The position numbers and the translations under genes are program-made. DNA of 64,000 nt. Origin: Synaphobranchus kaupii. Its lineage: Eukaryota; Chordata; Actinopteri; Anguilliformes; Synaphobranchidae. Positions 42,301 to 52,863 of the stretch are shown in pieces. The stretch's first letter is position 1. Each line of letters begins with the position of its first letter. Where the stretch lies: contig CM056389.1 in assembly GCA_029718625.1 (NCBI GenBank), positions 16,916,296 through 16,980,295 on the forward strand, read 5' to 3'. The notes beneath the pieces were generated by a model. That model was given only the letters and a program-made list of their open reading frames with translations. It was not told where the DNA came from and made no database searches.

Positions 42301-44769
42301 TATTTCACATTTTTCAGAAACAGTGAAAGCAGATAGAGAGGGTTACAGATGGCGATAGGATCACTGTACCAAGTCAGGGAATCAAACCTGCAGCCATACA
42401 TTCATACTTGAAATGTGACCACCCTGCAGAGACGACGCCAAATATGTTCCATTCTTCCCATAAAGGAAGAGCATTGTGCCAGAGTGGCAGTTCTACGGTT
42501 GTGGTATATGCAAAACACTGTGGGTATTGAGACACTCAGAAATAGGAATTAAAATTGAGGAAAGGGTCCGGGGAGGAAATATATTTTGTACTAGTCTGTT
42601 CTGTATCATACTGAAAGCAGAAGTTAAGAGGCCCACAGCATACATGGTGAGTAACAATTTTCCATGTGTCAGAATGATTGTTCTCCGAGTTTTGCCTCAT
42701 CCTGTGGGTGTGTGTGTGTGCTCTTCTTAATAGCCATTCTACAGACGAGTGTAACTCAGTATAGACCCTCCATGTGCTGTATTCTGCGGGCGGGGCATGC
42801 CACTTGTCCGACAGACAAAAGAGGCAAACGTCATCATTTAAACAAGCTTCCCATTGCTAGCTGTAGGGGTTTTCTGCTTTTTCACAGCAGAATCAAGTGG
42901 GAGTGTTAAGAGTGTACTTTGTTGCCACTCACATCCGTTTGGCTGGTCTGTGTGACTAAAACCATGACATCACAGCTGCTTGTGGGGGTGCTTACAGAAA
43001 GCGGTCTATAGTGGTCACGAGCACATATCAGCCTGTCCCTGTTCCCATTTTTACCAAACTTTAAATTGCTCTGTTCTTAACTCACATCCTGACTGTGCCG
43101 TTAATCAGCTTCTCAACCCCACACGGCCACGCTGTTCCCTCACTCCCCCTCTCTCGATTGTCTCAGGTAGGTTTGTGAAAGGTATATGAGCGTGCACATG
43201 TCTAGAGATGGGTGGGAAAGCTATGTTATTTCATATTCATATAAGTCTCCATAACTTCGTTAACCAGTACATTTTTTGAATTAGATTTGAATTAGATTTC
43301 CCTCTCTCTTGCTCTCTCTGTTTTTAGTTGTGTCCCTGTCTCTCTTGCTTACTGCTAAATCCTCTGGTTTTCTCTTTTAAATAATTTTATTTCAGATTTT
43401 TCCCCTTTTTCTCCCAATTTAGTAGCCAATTGAACCCCTATTCCATCAATTATCCCCGTGTAGCAACCGCTAGAGAATCGCCGCCACGAGCCCTGTCAGT
43501 CGGTAGTAGGAGAGAGGACGCCCCGCCCTCTCCAGGACGCGCCCCCTCCAAACCTGACCGTGATTCCAACTCGCCCAGGGCCGCACTTGCGCGCGACGAC
43601 TCTCTCTCCGAGCCCCTCCCGCCGGGAGCGGCTGCCAATCAGCCACCGGCCATGCTCGGAACCGGCAGGACCGGGGATCGAACCCCCGATCCGCGGGGCG
43701 CAACTGCACAGACTAAAAAGTCGGTGCCTTTGCCCGCTACGCCACCGCGGCGGCTGGTTTTCTCTTTCTGTCTTCCACGATCACTCTTTTTCACTCTGTC
43801 TCTCTCTCCCCCTCTCTCTACTCTTCCCTCCCATAGCCAGTGCTCCCGAGTGAGTCGGTGAAAGAGTCAGTGCAGGTGTACCGGGACCACTGCAAGATGG
43901 CCACCGAGTTCCACCAGGTCAAGAATGACATCGCACTGCTGGAGGATCGAAAGTGAGTCATGTTCCAGCGTTTTGAGAGAGGGGGGGGGGGGGGGGGTGT
44001 TCGGCGTGTTTTATTCACTGCTCTCCCTCCTCCACCTGCCCTCACAAAAAGAAATTTTAAAAAATCCACTCTCAGACAATTTTGATGGTTAGCAGGATAT
44101 TTAAATGTCTACATTTATCAAAACTCTTACAATGGCAAGGTCCAAATCTCACTTAGTGAATAATACATAATAAAAAAAAACATAATTTGGTATGGTGATG
44201 TGTTGTGTTCTCCGGCCGCATTATTTACAGCTGACGCCATTTTTTTTTCCTGTGTTGTGTACGGTCGTTTATTTATTGGTCGCCGTAGACTTAGTGGGAG
44301 TTTAACGGCTGCACCAATCAGGTTTAACCTTGTGTTCACCATCGCAGCAGAAAAAGCAGGTTATTATTAGAGTTCGATAGAGAAAATAGAGCCAGGGGTG
44401 ATGTATGCATCATGTTACAGTCAGATTTAGTTTTGGGATTTACGTGGGTCAGGGTCAGTATAGCGCTTGCTATTAGCGTAAATATTACTGCCATCCTTAA
44501 TCCGGCTCCAAATCCATACGCGGGCCTTAGTCCCCCTCCACCCATCAGCTGTGCTTGCCATTACCGCAGCGACAAAGGACGGATCAGGCACTCTTTTTCA
44601 GTTTGCGAAAAAAGAAAATCCAAAATACGAGGAACAGACTTGTAGTTAGTGCGAGTGTACGTCAGGTAATGCGCTTTTGATTCCGCTGAAATGCTACGCT
44701 GCCATCATGATTCACTTTCATCCCCTATACAGGGTGATCCCCATCGATACCAACACACCCACGCGTCTG

Positions 44770-44819
<50 letters not shown>

Positions 44820-47162
44820 CACACTTCTTTCTTCTTGGTCTCACCGCACAGAAAATGAAACTCAGACATCATGTTTTTGCACAATGACCACCCCCCCTAC
44901 TATCCATCCACCTGTCCCTCACTCTCTCTCTCTTTCACTCTCTCTCTCATATCATGGTATTAACCACAGGGATAACCACAGATGCAAACAAAACATGTTC
45001 GAATATTTCAGAAGTGAAGTAGTGAAAAGTTCATCCACTAATGCCACAAATATGTAAACAATTTTAGCAGGCTGGCAACACTGTTTTCATTTCGATAACT
45101 TTTGAGAGCACACACTGGACGCTGATGCAATGCTGTGGTCTTAGTCTGTTGCATTTCCTTGGACTGAATTTCCTGTTGAGTGACAAGGGGGACTTCCTTA
45201 CAGGCCGTCTCCCATTGTTTATAAATAGACCCATATCACCATGACAAGCACTTGTGTACAGCTCTGTTGCTGGAAAATGTGTCCATGGCTAAAGCAAAAA
45301 AGAACATTTGTTTCGGTTTTAAGTCCAGTGCCGTTTTTTTTTTTCTTTCCTCTTTGTGGTTTTTTTTACGGGCGCACATGTGAGGCCTCGGTTCTCTAAA
45401 GTGAAGTGAAACATTCTGTTATCAGCTTGAAATCGTGCCCGCTGCTCTACACTGCGCTCACAAAACGATTGACCTACAAATCGCAGGTTACATCCCCGCC
45501 GTTTACTGGCTGTTGGCTGCCCCTCTTCTCTCCGCAGTCCACCAGCTGAGCTGGCAAGTCACCGCATTGGTGGAATGCTCAGCTGAGGCCTGTAGACTGT
45601 AGGCACCCAGTTGACCAGAGGGGGCGCTGTTGTCCTGCCCTTGCGGATTTAAACCCTCCCTCCCCAAATAACGCTGCACACTAGTCATGTGCCTCCCTAT
45701 GGAGCTGCCCAGCCGGCAACAGTGCCGGTCCTGCCAGATCCAAGCATGGCCAGTGGCTTGAGGGAGCCGAAATTGGAGGCCGCTCCCGGGGTGGGGGGGG
45801 GGGGGGGGGACTCGTGGAATCACGGTCGGGAGCTTGAGGAGTCACGAGGCTACTACTACCGGCTGACGAGGTTGTGTAGCGGCAGATTCTCTTGCGGTTG
45901 CTACACGGGAAATTGAATTACATAGGGTCCAATCGGCTACCAAATTGGGAGAAAATGGGGAAAAAATCTGAAATAATTTTTTTTTAAAACAGCGCGCATT
46001 CAGTGCATGTAATGCACTCACCACAAAATGCATTACCTTGAGAACCAACGTGTTAAACTGCAGTGCCAACGCTTTGTTTTGTGTTTCTTTTTCATCAGCA
46101 GGAAAAACTAGGCCTTGGAAACGACGAGGCGTTTGAACTCTTTCCCCAAAGTTGCTTAAATGGATCGTTGACATGCCGAAACACGCCTAAAACACTGGAC
46201 TGGAGTCTCCATACCCCTTAGCTGGGTTGAAAGGTTTCAAATAATGATTTGACCCAGGTCTGATTGACACAGTTCTGCATAACGTAAATGGCTTACCGAC
46301 CAGAGCTACAGCTGTATACTCTTTGTCTATTGTACTGTAAACGCTTGGATATTTATGCGTTTATTGCTCAATGACGGATATAAGAAACACCATGACTATG
46401 CACGTACCATATGCACACAGACTGGTTACACCACAATGGCAGTGTGTGCCTGTTGTTGAAGTGCAGCCCCTGTTGGAACAAGAATTATCAATCCAGTAGC
46501 TGATTGGTTGGTGTGCAGTTGTATCCCGGGTTACTCTTCCCGGTTGAGGCACATGTCCGTGCATACATTGGCCGCTCGCAATCTGCACAGTCCCCAAAAC
46601 CCGGGGGTTAAGTTTTGACTTGGAACCGTTCCACGTTGATTGCAACACTCTTCACTGTGCCTTCCTCTCACAAATAATTACAGCGGTACAAAGGCCGGGG
46701 TGGGAGGAGACTGCAGACCAATTCATTGCCATGCCAGGTCATTGCAAACATTTTTTTAAAAAATTTTTTAAACACGGTTCTAAAGTGCACCACATCCACA
46801 CATCACGTGCAGATGCAATTTCACACCAAAAATGTATTGCAACCCACCAAAGGTATATAAATGATTTATGGGCAGAGTTTTGTTTTTTTCCCCCCTGCGG
46901 GTACACCTTTTGAAATATGTAAACTAGAATGACATTAAGTTCAGCCATGGTAGTGTTTGTGTTCCATTGCTGTTGTCACAGGAAGGAGCTGATAGCTGAT
47001 CTGGTGGAGGACGAGAAGGCATCCATGGAGATTGCCCGACTGGAGGAGGAGTTCCGGGTCCTGACAGAGGAGAACCGGACTCTGGTCACAGTCCACAGTC
47101 AGCGATACCAGCAGCTGGAGACGTTGCGAGTGCTGAGTCAGAAGAGACCTGGCTCATCCTGA
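35258..47162 (+). CDS. MAP3K7CL: MAP3K7 C-terminal-like coiled-coil protein
   Basis: Small protein related to the C-terminal, TAB-binding coiled coil of the kinase TAK1 (MAP3K7); it has no kinase domain and its role is poorly known. Exons 35258-35333, 36996-37054, 43837-43952 and 46982-47162 join in phase to 143 residues (human short form 142). The start MITTTRRVSPEKPEVRIAFS matches the human short isoform. TSFPDLEQQLQ and VYRDHCKMATEFHQVKNDI follow, then a coiled coil (KELIADLVEDEKASMEIARL, EEEFRVLTEENRTL) ending KRPGSS. The exon-1 ATG follows a 5' acceptor, so there is an upstream untranslated exon. (AC)n follows the first donor by about 25 bases. A poly(A) signal AATAAA lies at 47593-47598. 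Confidence 0.95.
35360..35450. repeat. (AC)n microsatellite in MAP3K7CL intron 1
   Basis: About 45 uninterrupted AC units, beginning about 26 bases after the first coding exon's donor. CA repeats near donors bind hnRNP L in vertebrates; an effect here is inference only. Confidence 0.96.
36025..36100. repeat. (GT)n microsatellite
   Basis: About 35 GT units in MAP3K7CL intron 1, with no exon adjacent. Followed by a diverged MITE-like stretch (GGTACA-type repeats, 36222-36450). Confidence 0.93.
38374..38435. repeat. (GA)n microsatellite
   Basis: About 30 GA units in a MAP3K7CL intron. Confidence 0.95.
38723..38850. repeat. 43-bp tandem repeat, 3 copies
   Basis: CCTGCAGTGCGCGCCATACT starts units at 38723, 38766 and 38809. 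The middle copy has GGGCGCACC. It lies in a MAP3K7CL intron. Confidence 0.92.
39215..39280. repeat. SINE tail fragment
   Basis: ACATTACATTACATTATAGT followed by CATTTGGCAGACGCTCTTATCC is another copy of the SINE tail. The tRNA-like head is absent. Confidence 0.75.
39467..40545. mobile_element. Long palindromic DNA element B
   Basis: The ends CACTGATCAGCCACAATATT and the diverged reverse AATGTTGTTGCTGATGGGTG flank about 1.08 kb, with TA on both sides. The arms pair nearly end to end (GATTGTCTCGTTGTTATTTTGG against CCAAAATAACAACGAGACAATC), around a centre near 40013. There are opposed C and G runs at 39601-39614 and 40404-40413. No transposase frame is present. The core matches element A at 7349-8299. 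Confidence 0.85.
40585..42222 (+). mobile_element. Near-complete Tc1-like transposon
   Basis: The element is 1638 bp. Inverted repeats of about 149 bp at 40585-40733 and 42074-42222 begin CAGTCAAGCCGGAAAGTCTC. TA lies on both sides (40583-40584 and 42223-42224). It is set in (TA)n and carries one transposase gene broken by a frameshift (see 40986-42003). The long, well-matched repeats suggest a fairly recent insertion. It sits in MAP3K7CL intron 2, about 40 bases right of element B. Confidence 0.96.
40986..42003 (+). pseudogene. Tc1 transposase, single frameshift
   Basis: Cut-and-paste transposase. Frame one (40986 to about 41325) starts MGSKELSADLRNRIVSRHRS and holds the paired helix-turn-helix domain (VPKSTVATIIRKWKKFGTTK, GRPAKLSNRGRRALAREVSR). 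Frame two (about 41330 to 42003) holds the DDE domain: ILWSDETKMELFG, FQHDNDPKHTAKRTKEWL and DLNPIEHLWKEL, so Asp, Asp and Glu are all present. The shift near 41322-41328 (GGTAGTGG) looks like loss of two bases. No other stop or shift is seen, so this one lesion disables it. Confidence 0.93.
43375..43756 (-). mobile_element. tRNA-derived SINE, - orientation
   Basis: On the - strand the head reads GCCGCCGCGGTGGCGTAGCG (box-A-like) then GGGGGTTCGATCCCCGG (box B). The tail near 43380-43440 reads, on +, TTTCCCCTTTTTCTCCCAAT and AGTAGCCAATTGAACCCC. It is GC-rich in the body. The right end is about 80 bases before MAP3K7CL exon 3. Confidence 0.85.
44779..44818. repeat. (AC)n microsatellite
   Basis: About 20 AC units in MAP3K7CL intron 3. 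Confidence 0.93.
45478..45985 (+). mobile_element. Related SINE, + orientation
   Basis: The right part (CGGTCGGGAGCTTGAGGAGT, TTGCGGTTGCTACACGGGAA, CCAATCGGCTACCAAATTGG, AAAATGGGGAAAAAATCTGA) is the reverse complement of the SINE at 43375-43756, with moderate divergence. The two copies therefore form an inverted pair around MAP3K7CL exon 3. The head near 45478 is degraded. Confidence 0.78.
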
Positions 47163-47982
47163 CCTTTGACCTCTGACCCCCCGTGCCCCTCCTGGGGGAG
47201 TCTGTGTAAATTCCACAGTGTGATGGTGCGGTCCAGACTGCCGTGCAGGGACCTGAGAGGCCATTTTGTCAGAGAGGGGTGGTCCACTGTCATTTTGTTG
47301 CCACTTTTTTCGGTTACAGATGTTTTTCAGAACACATGGGAATATATTGATTTCTGGGTGTTTTATGGATGCTCATAATACCTAGGTGTGCATTTTCCTA
47401 CTGAATTGTATTAGAATAAAGTGTAAAAGAGAGCGAGGCAAAGCGCTACAGCTCATGTATTTGTCTTCTGCGGTACTCTGTGTTTATATTCTACGTGAAG
47501 AATGTTGGCTTAGTAATTCTTCACGGAAGGGAAGACAATGTATGTTGATTGATGATAATTTAAAAATGCTAGTCACTACTGTATCAACTCTAAATAAAAG
47601 TCATGTAAATGTGTAGTTCTTGCGATGGCACATTTGTCACATCGAGTGCCATTAGGGTTTTTCCTTTTTGTTCAAAGCCATCTGCTACACCAACGTCCTT
47701 TATTCACAACGTGTTTGATTTTGGATCACAGTGAAGCACTTGCACATTATTTCTGGCAGGCATCAGTTCGCACAGGGTGTGGATAATGAGGTATAGCAAA
47801 CTCAGCAGAGAGCAGTCAGGAACCAAACTCTTCGATCTCGTGGGTGAGAGTGATGGCTGCACTAACCACTGCACTACGGATGAACTCACTGTTAGCGGAA
47901 CGACTAGCCAGCGTTCTGAGCGATTCACTGCAGAAGATACACCAGCACATAAGAGGTTAAATTTCACTGTTCATTTTGCCCT

Positions 47983-48127
47983 TTAACCCTTTGAAGAGTA
48001 TGTTTTTTTTCTTTGTTTTTTTTAAAATTCTAAGTAATTTTTCCAGAACTCCATGATTGTTACATCAGCATTAGAATGTTCAGCTAAGAACATTCTAATC
48101 ACATATTTGTAATTTTACACCTTAAAG
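47983..48127. mobile_element. TTAA-type MITE, left part (split by a solo LTR)
   Basis: It starts TTAACCCTTTGAAGAGTA and carries the inner hairpin TTAGAATGTTCAGCTAAGAA / AACATTCTAATCACATATTT. It matches the intact copy at 59827-59972. Its last bases (AAGGGT) reappear after the solo LTR at 48812-48818. Confidence 0.85.
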
Positions 48128-48808
48128 TGTTACGGTTCCGAAACTGGAATGGACCCAAATGCAGGACTCGGAGACAGACTCGGGCAAAACTCTGACAGGA
48201 GTGAATTTATTAGCAATAAAGACAGACAAGTAAGCAGACAGGGGAGCTGGGTGATGGTCAGGATACGGGGTTGGCGAATAACAAAAGGGCAGGACAGAAG
48301 ATGGGGCAGGAACAAGCAGGAACAGGGCAGCAGGCAGAAGGGCTAGGTGACAGACAGGTTGCAGGGTTGGCCAATAGGTGGGCAGGAACGGGGAAGCAGG
48401 CTGTATGGGCGAAACAAAGCAAGACTGGACAAGTTAGGAACAAACAAATAGAGGCCAAAAACACGTCAAACACACAGCAACTGACGGAGCAAACTGGCGA
48501 CGAGACAAAGAGTGGAACTTAAATAAAGGGAAAACAGGTGTGAAGTATGAGTGAAAATTACAGTGAGTGAGGAATGTTTGCGGGAGTTAATGAGGTGAGT
48601 GCGGAATGCGAGCGGGGGAGGCGAGTGATTGGCTGGGAGATAACGTGGAGCAAATGAGGAACTAAATGGGGAAACCACACCCACAACAGAGCCTGCACAA
48701 CACAGAAAGACAGACAAGGTAAACGGAAAAACATGACATGAAACGAGGAATGGGGAAAACAAGGAGAACGAAAGGAAGGTGGGCTGGAAGGGAACGGCGG
48801 ACGTGACA
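48128..48808. mobile_element. Solo LTR of a retrotransposon, 5-bp target duplication
   Basis: The 681-bp unit begins TGTTACGGTTCCG and ends GACGTGACA, so it has TG...CA ends with short inverted repeats (TGTTACG / CGTGACA). TAAAG flanks it on both sides (48123-48127 and 48809-48813). The interior has GGCAGGAACAGGGCAGCAGG-type purine-rich repeats and no gag or pol frame. A solo LTR left by recombination is the simplest reading. Confidence 0.82.
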
Positions 48809-49771
48809 TAAAGGGTAAAGCTCCATTTTAGTGTGCAGATGTCCCATCATTTCATCAGTTTGTGTTCTCTGGGTCTCAGGACCAGCACACATGTATATTT
48901 ACTTTATAGGATGCTGTTCCTCCTGGCATAATAAGCCAGAATTCCCCCTGACTGGAAACACTTGCAGAATAATATGTACTTATTGAAATAATTATTTGAA
49001 ACTAGGAAAAGGTACGGAACACTGATATTGTAGCAAGGGTTACATTGTATTGCATTTCTGGCTGCATTTCTGTTCCTAGTTTTATTAGTTTGTGGAGTTT
49101 TATTTCTTAACACTAATGTGTGTTATGAGGGAGCCGCATCTAACATATGATGTGTTTGAAGATAAAAATGGTTGGGTGTCCTAAGTGCTCAACAAATACA
49201 ACAAGATTTTTAAACTATTATAAAGCTTCCGGTGATCCCATGAAACCTTTCTACTGGGGATTTATTGTGGGACAGAAACCATTTTGTTCCTTAAAGAATA
49301 CAGCACATTACGTTTCACAATGGCATCATCTTCTACAATTGTGAAATAAGTGATCAGCTGATCTTCTTTTAAAATTCCCAGTAAGTCATGTGACTTTTAC
49401 TGCCCAAAACCCAGCAGGGCATGCTCCAGAGAGCAATCTGCGTAATACATGCATAACCTAAATGGATTTCAACTTCACTTTTTGCTTTTTTTGTGCACAC
49501 AATTTTGAATTTCTTTAACCATATTCTGCAGATGTACTGAACAAAACGTGCGCGCGTGTGTGCCGCTGATCGGGTCAAACCCACTAGGCTATCATAAAAT
49601 ATGAAATTGGTCAAGTAGCCTATAAACTATACGCTATATGTCGGCCTATAACCAAAAGGAAACGACTGCTTCACCTGGTTTGCATTCACAATAAAGAAAA
49701 TAACCACAGCATCTGTGTCAGCCATTGATTCGAACTAATTTAAGAACATGTACAAGTTTGAGCCAAATCAC

Positions 49772-49954
49772 TTAACCCTTTAAGGTGTAAGATCACAAAT
49801 ATGTAATTACAATGTTATATAATTGAACATTCTAGTGGTGATGTAACAATCTGGTGCTGATGAGTAACTGAAAGCGATGGAGTTCTAGAACACCGAGTTA
49901 GAATTATGAAATAAAAATTCCAAGAAGCGTATATGCTACTCTTCAATTGGTTAA
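49772..49954. mobile_element. TTAA-type MITE, inverted copy
   Basis: It reads TTAACCCTTTAAGGTGTAAG at the left and ACTCTTCAATTGGTTAA at the right, the reverse of the copies at 47983 and 59827, with a longer diverged centre. Confidence 0.75.
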
Positions 49955-50979
49955 AAAGAATGAATGGCTAAATGTGACATGATAATGAAGTTTAATTTCC
50001 TCCTGCTTCCAAAGCTGTCATGCATTTTATTAGCTGTAGTTCCATATCAAAATCGAGTTACACTGATAGCTGCATTCGAGGCAATACCAGATCACAGCTC
50101 AATCTGTCCCGTTTCGACAGTGTACAGAGACTGAATGTACAAATTGAATGTAGCCTATTTAATGTATAGAAGTGGTTATTTGAAATAATCATTGCATTCA
50201 CAAATACTGAGCAGCGTGACCAGACCGAAAAGCTGGTCGAAAAGCCACCGGGACGTGACATCATCTATCTGCCAAACAAGCAACAAACAAAACCTAAAGA
50301 TTTTGTGCGAAATTAGTGACAACTTTGTAAAGCCTGCCAACCCTGATATTGACTTTCCCTGCAGGACAAACATCATTGCCTCAAGTGTAATCCAAGCCAG
50401 CGTTTGTACAAACGGTCGTCAGGTGTTGTCGCTTCAAAGTAGCCCACTAAAAATTAAAATAACGTATAATGTGTAGCCTACAATAAAAATTATAATGGCA
50501 TGCAAAAGCACTGTTGGATTACTCGCGAAGGTCAACCATGAAATGGGAAAAAATATAAAGAATAACATAACAACTTACAAATAATGGACAAGATTTTCTT
50601 TCCATATTGTTAATCGTTCATTTTGCGTTGGATGTTGCACTTAAACGCTATAGGCTAATATAAAAGCCTGCATTCGAAGAACCAGACTAGCTTACTATAG
50701 AGATCATTTAGAAAACAGCGGCATTTCGTGTAAAAGTATGGTAAAATTAACGGTTATTTCATTTAAAGTCCGATACGTTGTTTGTTTTCTATCACCACGT
50801 TTTAGTATAACCTTTATTATAAGTTGTCCAGTTGTCAAAAGGCGGAAGTACTGTTCCGGGATATCAAGGGACACAATTCGACGGAGGGCTGTGGCCAATA
50901 GAGGAGAGGAACTGAGTGTCAGTGGGCGGAAAGGGGATCATTTGTTTAATGTCACATGATTCCAGTTCGAAAGAAAGGT

Positions 50980-52863
50980 TGCAGTCCAGCATCCCTTTAA
51001 TAAGAGTGCACGCAGGAGAATGTTTAATACCATGTGGATGAACGGGGTCTCCACTCTAAACACCGAGTAGTCTCGCCGACGTGATATGACAGGTGAGTAA
51101 GCGCTGTTACAGCATTAGCCTGAACTTGCCTTCGCCACATCGAAAGTGCACGATGCTGCAATTTTCCCAAGGAACATTTTTTTGAGAGAGAACTTTTATA
51201 CCTGGCAAATAGTGAGGCAATTTGATTGTATGAAATTATAGGCTATATGGTGCGTTTCTTTTATTGCATCCATTATAGGCTTCACTCGACCGATCTGATA
51301 AGAGTGGTGTTGTGGCATATATGAGAAGCATATCCAGCGAAAGAAAGTTGCATTTTCTACACCTGTTATTCGTCTGTTTTACATGGCTTAAGTATCCTTC
51401 TCCTCTGATAAACCTTGGCAAATTAGCGTATCCACTTTATATGTTGACTGAGAATCAGTTTAAACATTGTAAGAGTTGTTCCCTCGCTGACATAAAATCT
51501 TAGATACGCCCTAGCCCTCGCTGTATACTTTACTTCACGATAATCACTTTAATCACGATAGGAATAGTAGCCTAAATGTGACGATAATTAAATATGAGAA
51601 ATTAAAATAAAGAAAGCCTGTTTTTTGCTCAATTTTCCTTCCGTTTCTCTGTACAGCCTCTTTGTGACAGTTCTCTGTAAAGAGCGCTATGCAAATAAAA
51701 TTGAATTGAAGATAATGTTCTTTATCGGGTTTTAAAACACATAATAGAATAATGCATATAAAGTATGTGTATACATTATACAAGATAGGCTACATTTTAT
51801 AGTTTATTTACATGCAGATGCCACCTTTACACGTACGTTTAACTTGTTGAAACGCACCGAAACGAAATAGGCTAACTACTACGCAAGGTCAACAACGTGG
51901 GATAGCCTATACTGTCTTGTAATGTTTAACGAAATTATAATTTACTGAGGAAGCAACGCTGTTTGTCGTAGCTGATAAAAAAAGTGAAAATATGGGGAAA
52001 TGCTTGCTCATCCTTTATCAGCAGGAGTGCGTGAGTCAGCAGTGTAGGCTACGCTGTTACAACACGGTGCATGACTTGACACTGTTGAGTTATATAGACT
52101 TGACTTATATAGTGTCCAAGATAAGGGCTTTCCGCCTGCGGTTATCATGTCCACGTATTGGTAGCTACGATTAGACCATATATATATATTTTTTTTTTTA
52201 AATACCTACTGCCCACACCAGCCCCAGCGACGATGGAATCTACATAATTTCCAAGCATCAAATATTTGTTTTTGTTAGTCGGGTTGAATTGAATCCTGTA
52301 CTTGATTGCACACATTGCATCTTCTTTAAATCTATCACCGTGGTCGACCATTGTGAGCTTGTTTAAAATACTGTAACTCAGCAGTTCCATGAGGTTAGCA
52401 GGTGCAGTAGCCTATTAAGCGATTGCTACACCATAGTGTGATGAAATCACTAACTTGACCAATGCCCTGTAGCCTAGGCTATTTGGTGTGTCAACACTGG
52501 TGACTAACTCAGTTAACAATCACTTTGGTCTTGTTTTTGTAGAGGACAACCTCTTCAACATGAGTATTTTTTTCATGTGCTGCAGCCTTTATTCTTTCCA
52601 CATGCAGATGCTAAACACTTTACTGAAACCTGTTAAATAAACATAACTTTTTGTCGTGATTGGTAAGGGAAAAATGCCGCATAATCGGCCCGGTTTCTGC
52701 AAGGCAGCAATGTAATGCATAGGCTATTAGCCAAAGCACTGGCGCCTCCGGCAAATTGAGTTGCTTTCATCCTTAGAGTTTTTTTATTGGATTTGCTCTG
52801 ATGAATATGGGTTATTATGTGTGGCCTACGTAAAAAATTTGTTTTTTGTAGATTTACCGCGCC
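50980..52863 (+). promoter_or_regulatory. BACH1: BACH1 5' region with probable untranslated exon
   Basis: A likely first exon ends at 51092 (ATATGACAG followed by GTGAGT). The coding exon has its acceptor at 52850-52851 (TTTTTTGTAG), 12 bases before the ATG. The intron between holds a LINE 3' tail at about 51650-51710 (AGAGCGCTATGCAAATAAAA) and no coding exon. Confidence 0.5.

Larger units (their letters stand above)
47163..50980. other. MAP3K7CL 3'UTR and intergenic region before BACH1
   Basis: The 3'UTR runs to the AATAAA at 47593-47598. Beyond this are three mobile elements (47983-48815 composite, 49772-49954) and otherwise AT-rich unique sequence. No conserved coding frame is recognised on either strand. 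Confidence 0.65.

Noticed and set aside
43650..43756. A tRNA gene on -
   Set aside because: Box-A- and box-B-like sequences are present, but the cloverleaf does not close and the unit continues into a SINE body and tail.
43430..43861. A 143-codon frame
   Set aside because: It lies within a SINE body and runs into MAP3K7CL exon 3 in another frame.
48130..48892. Several frames of 60 to 98 codons
   Set aside because: They fall inside the solo LTR and its flank and show no protein-family motif.
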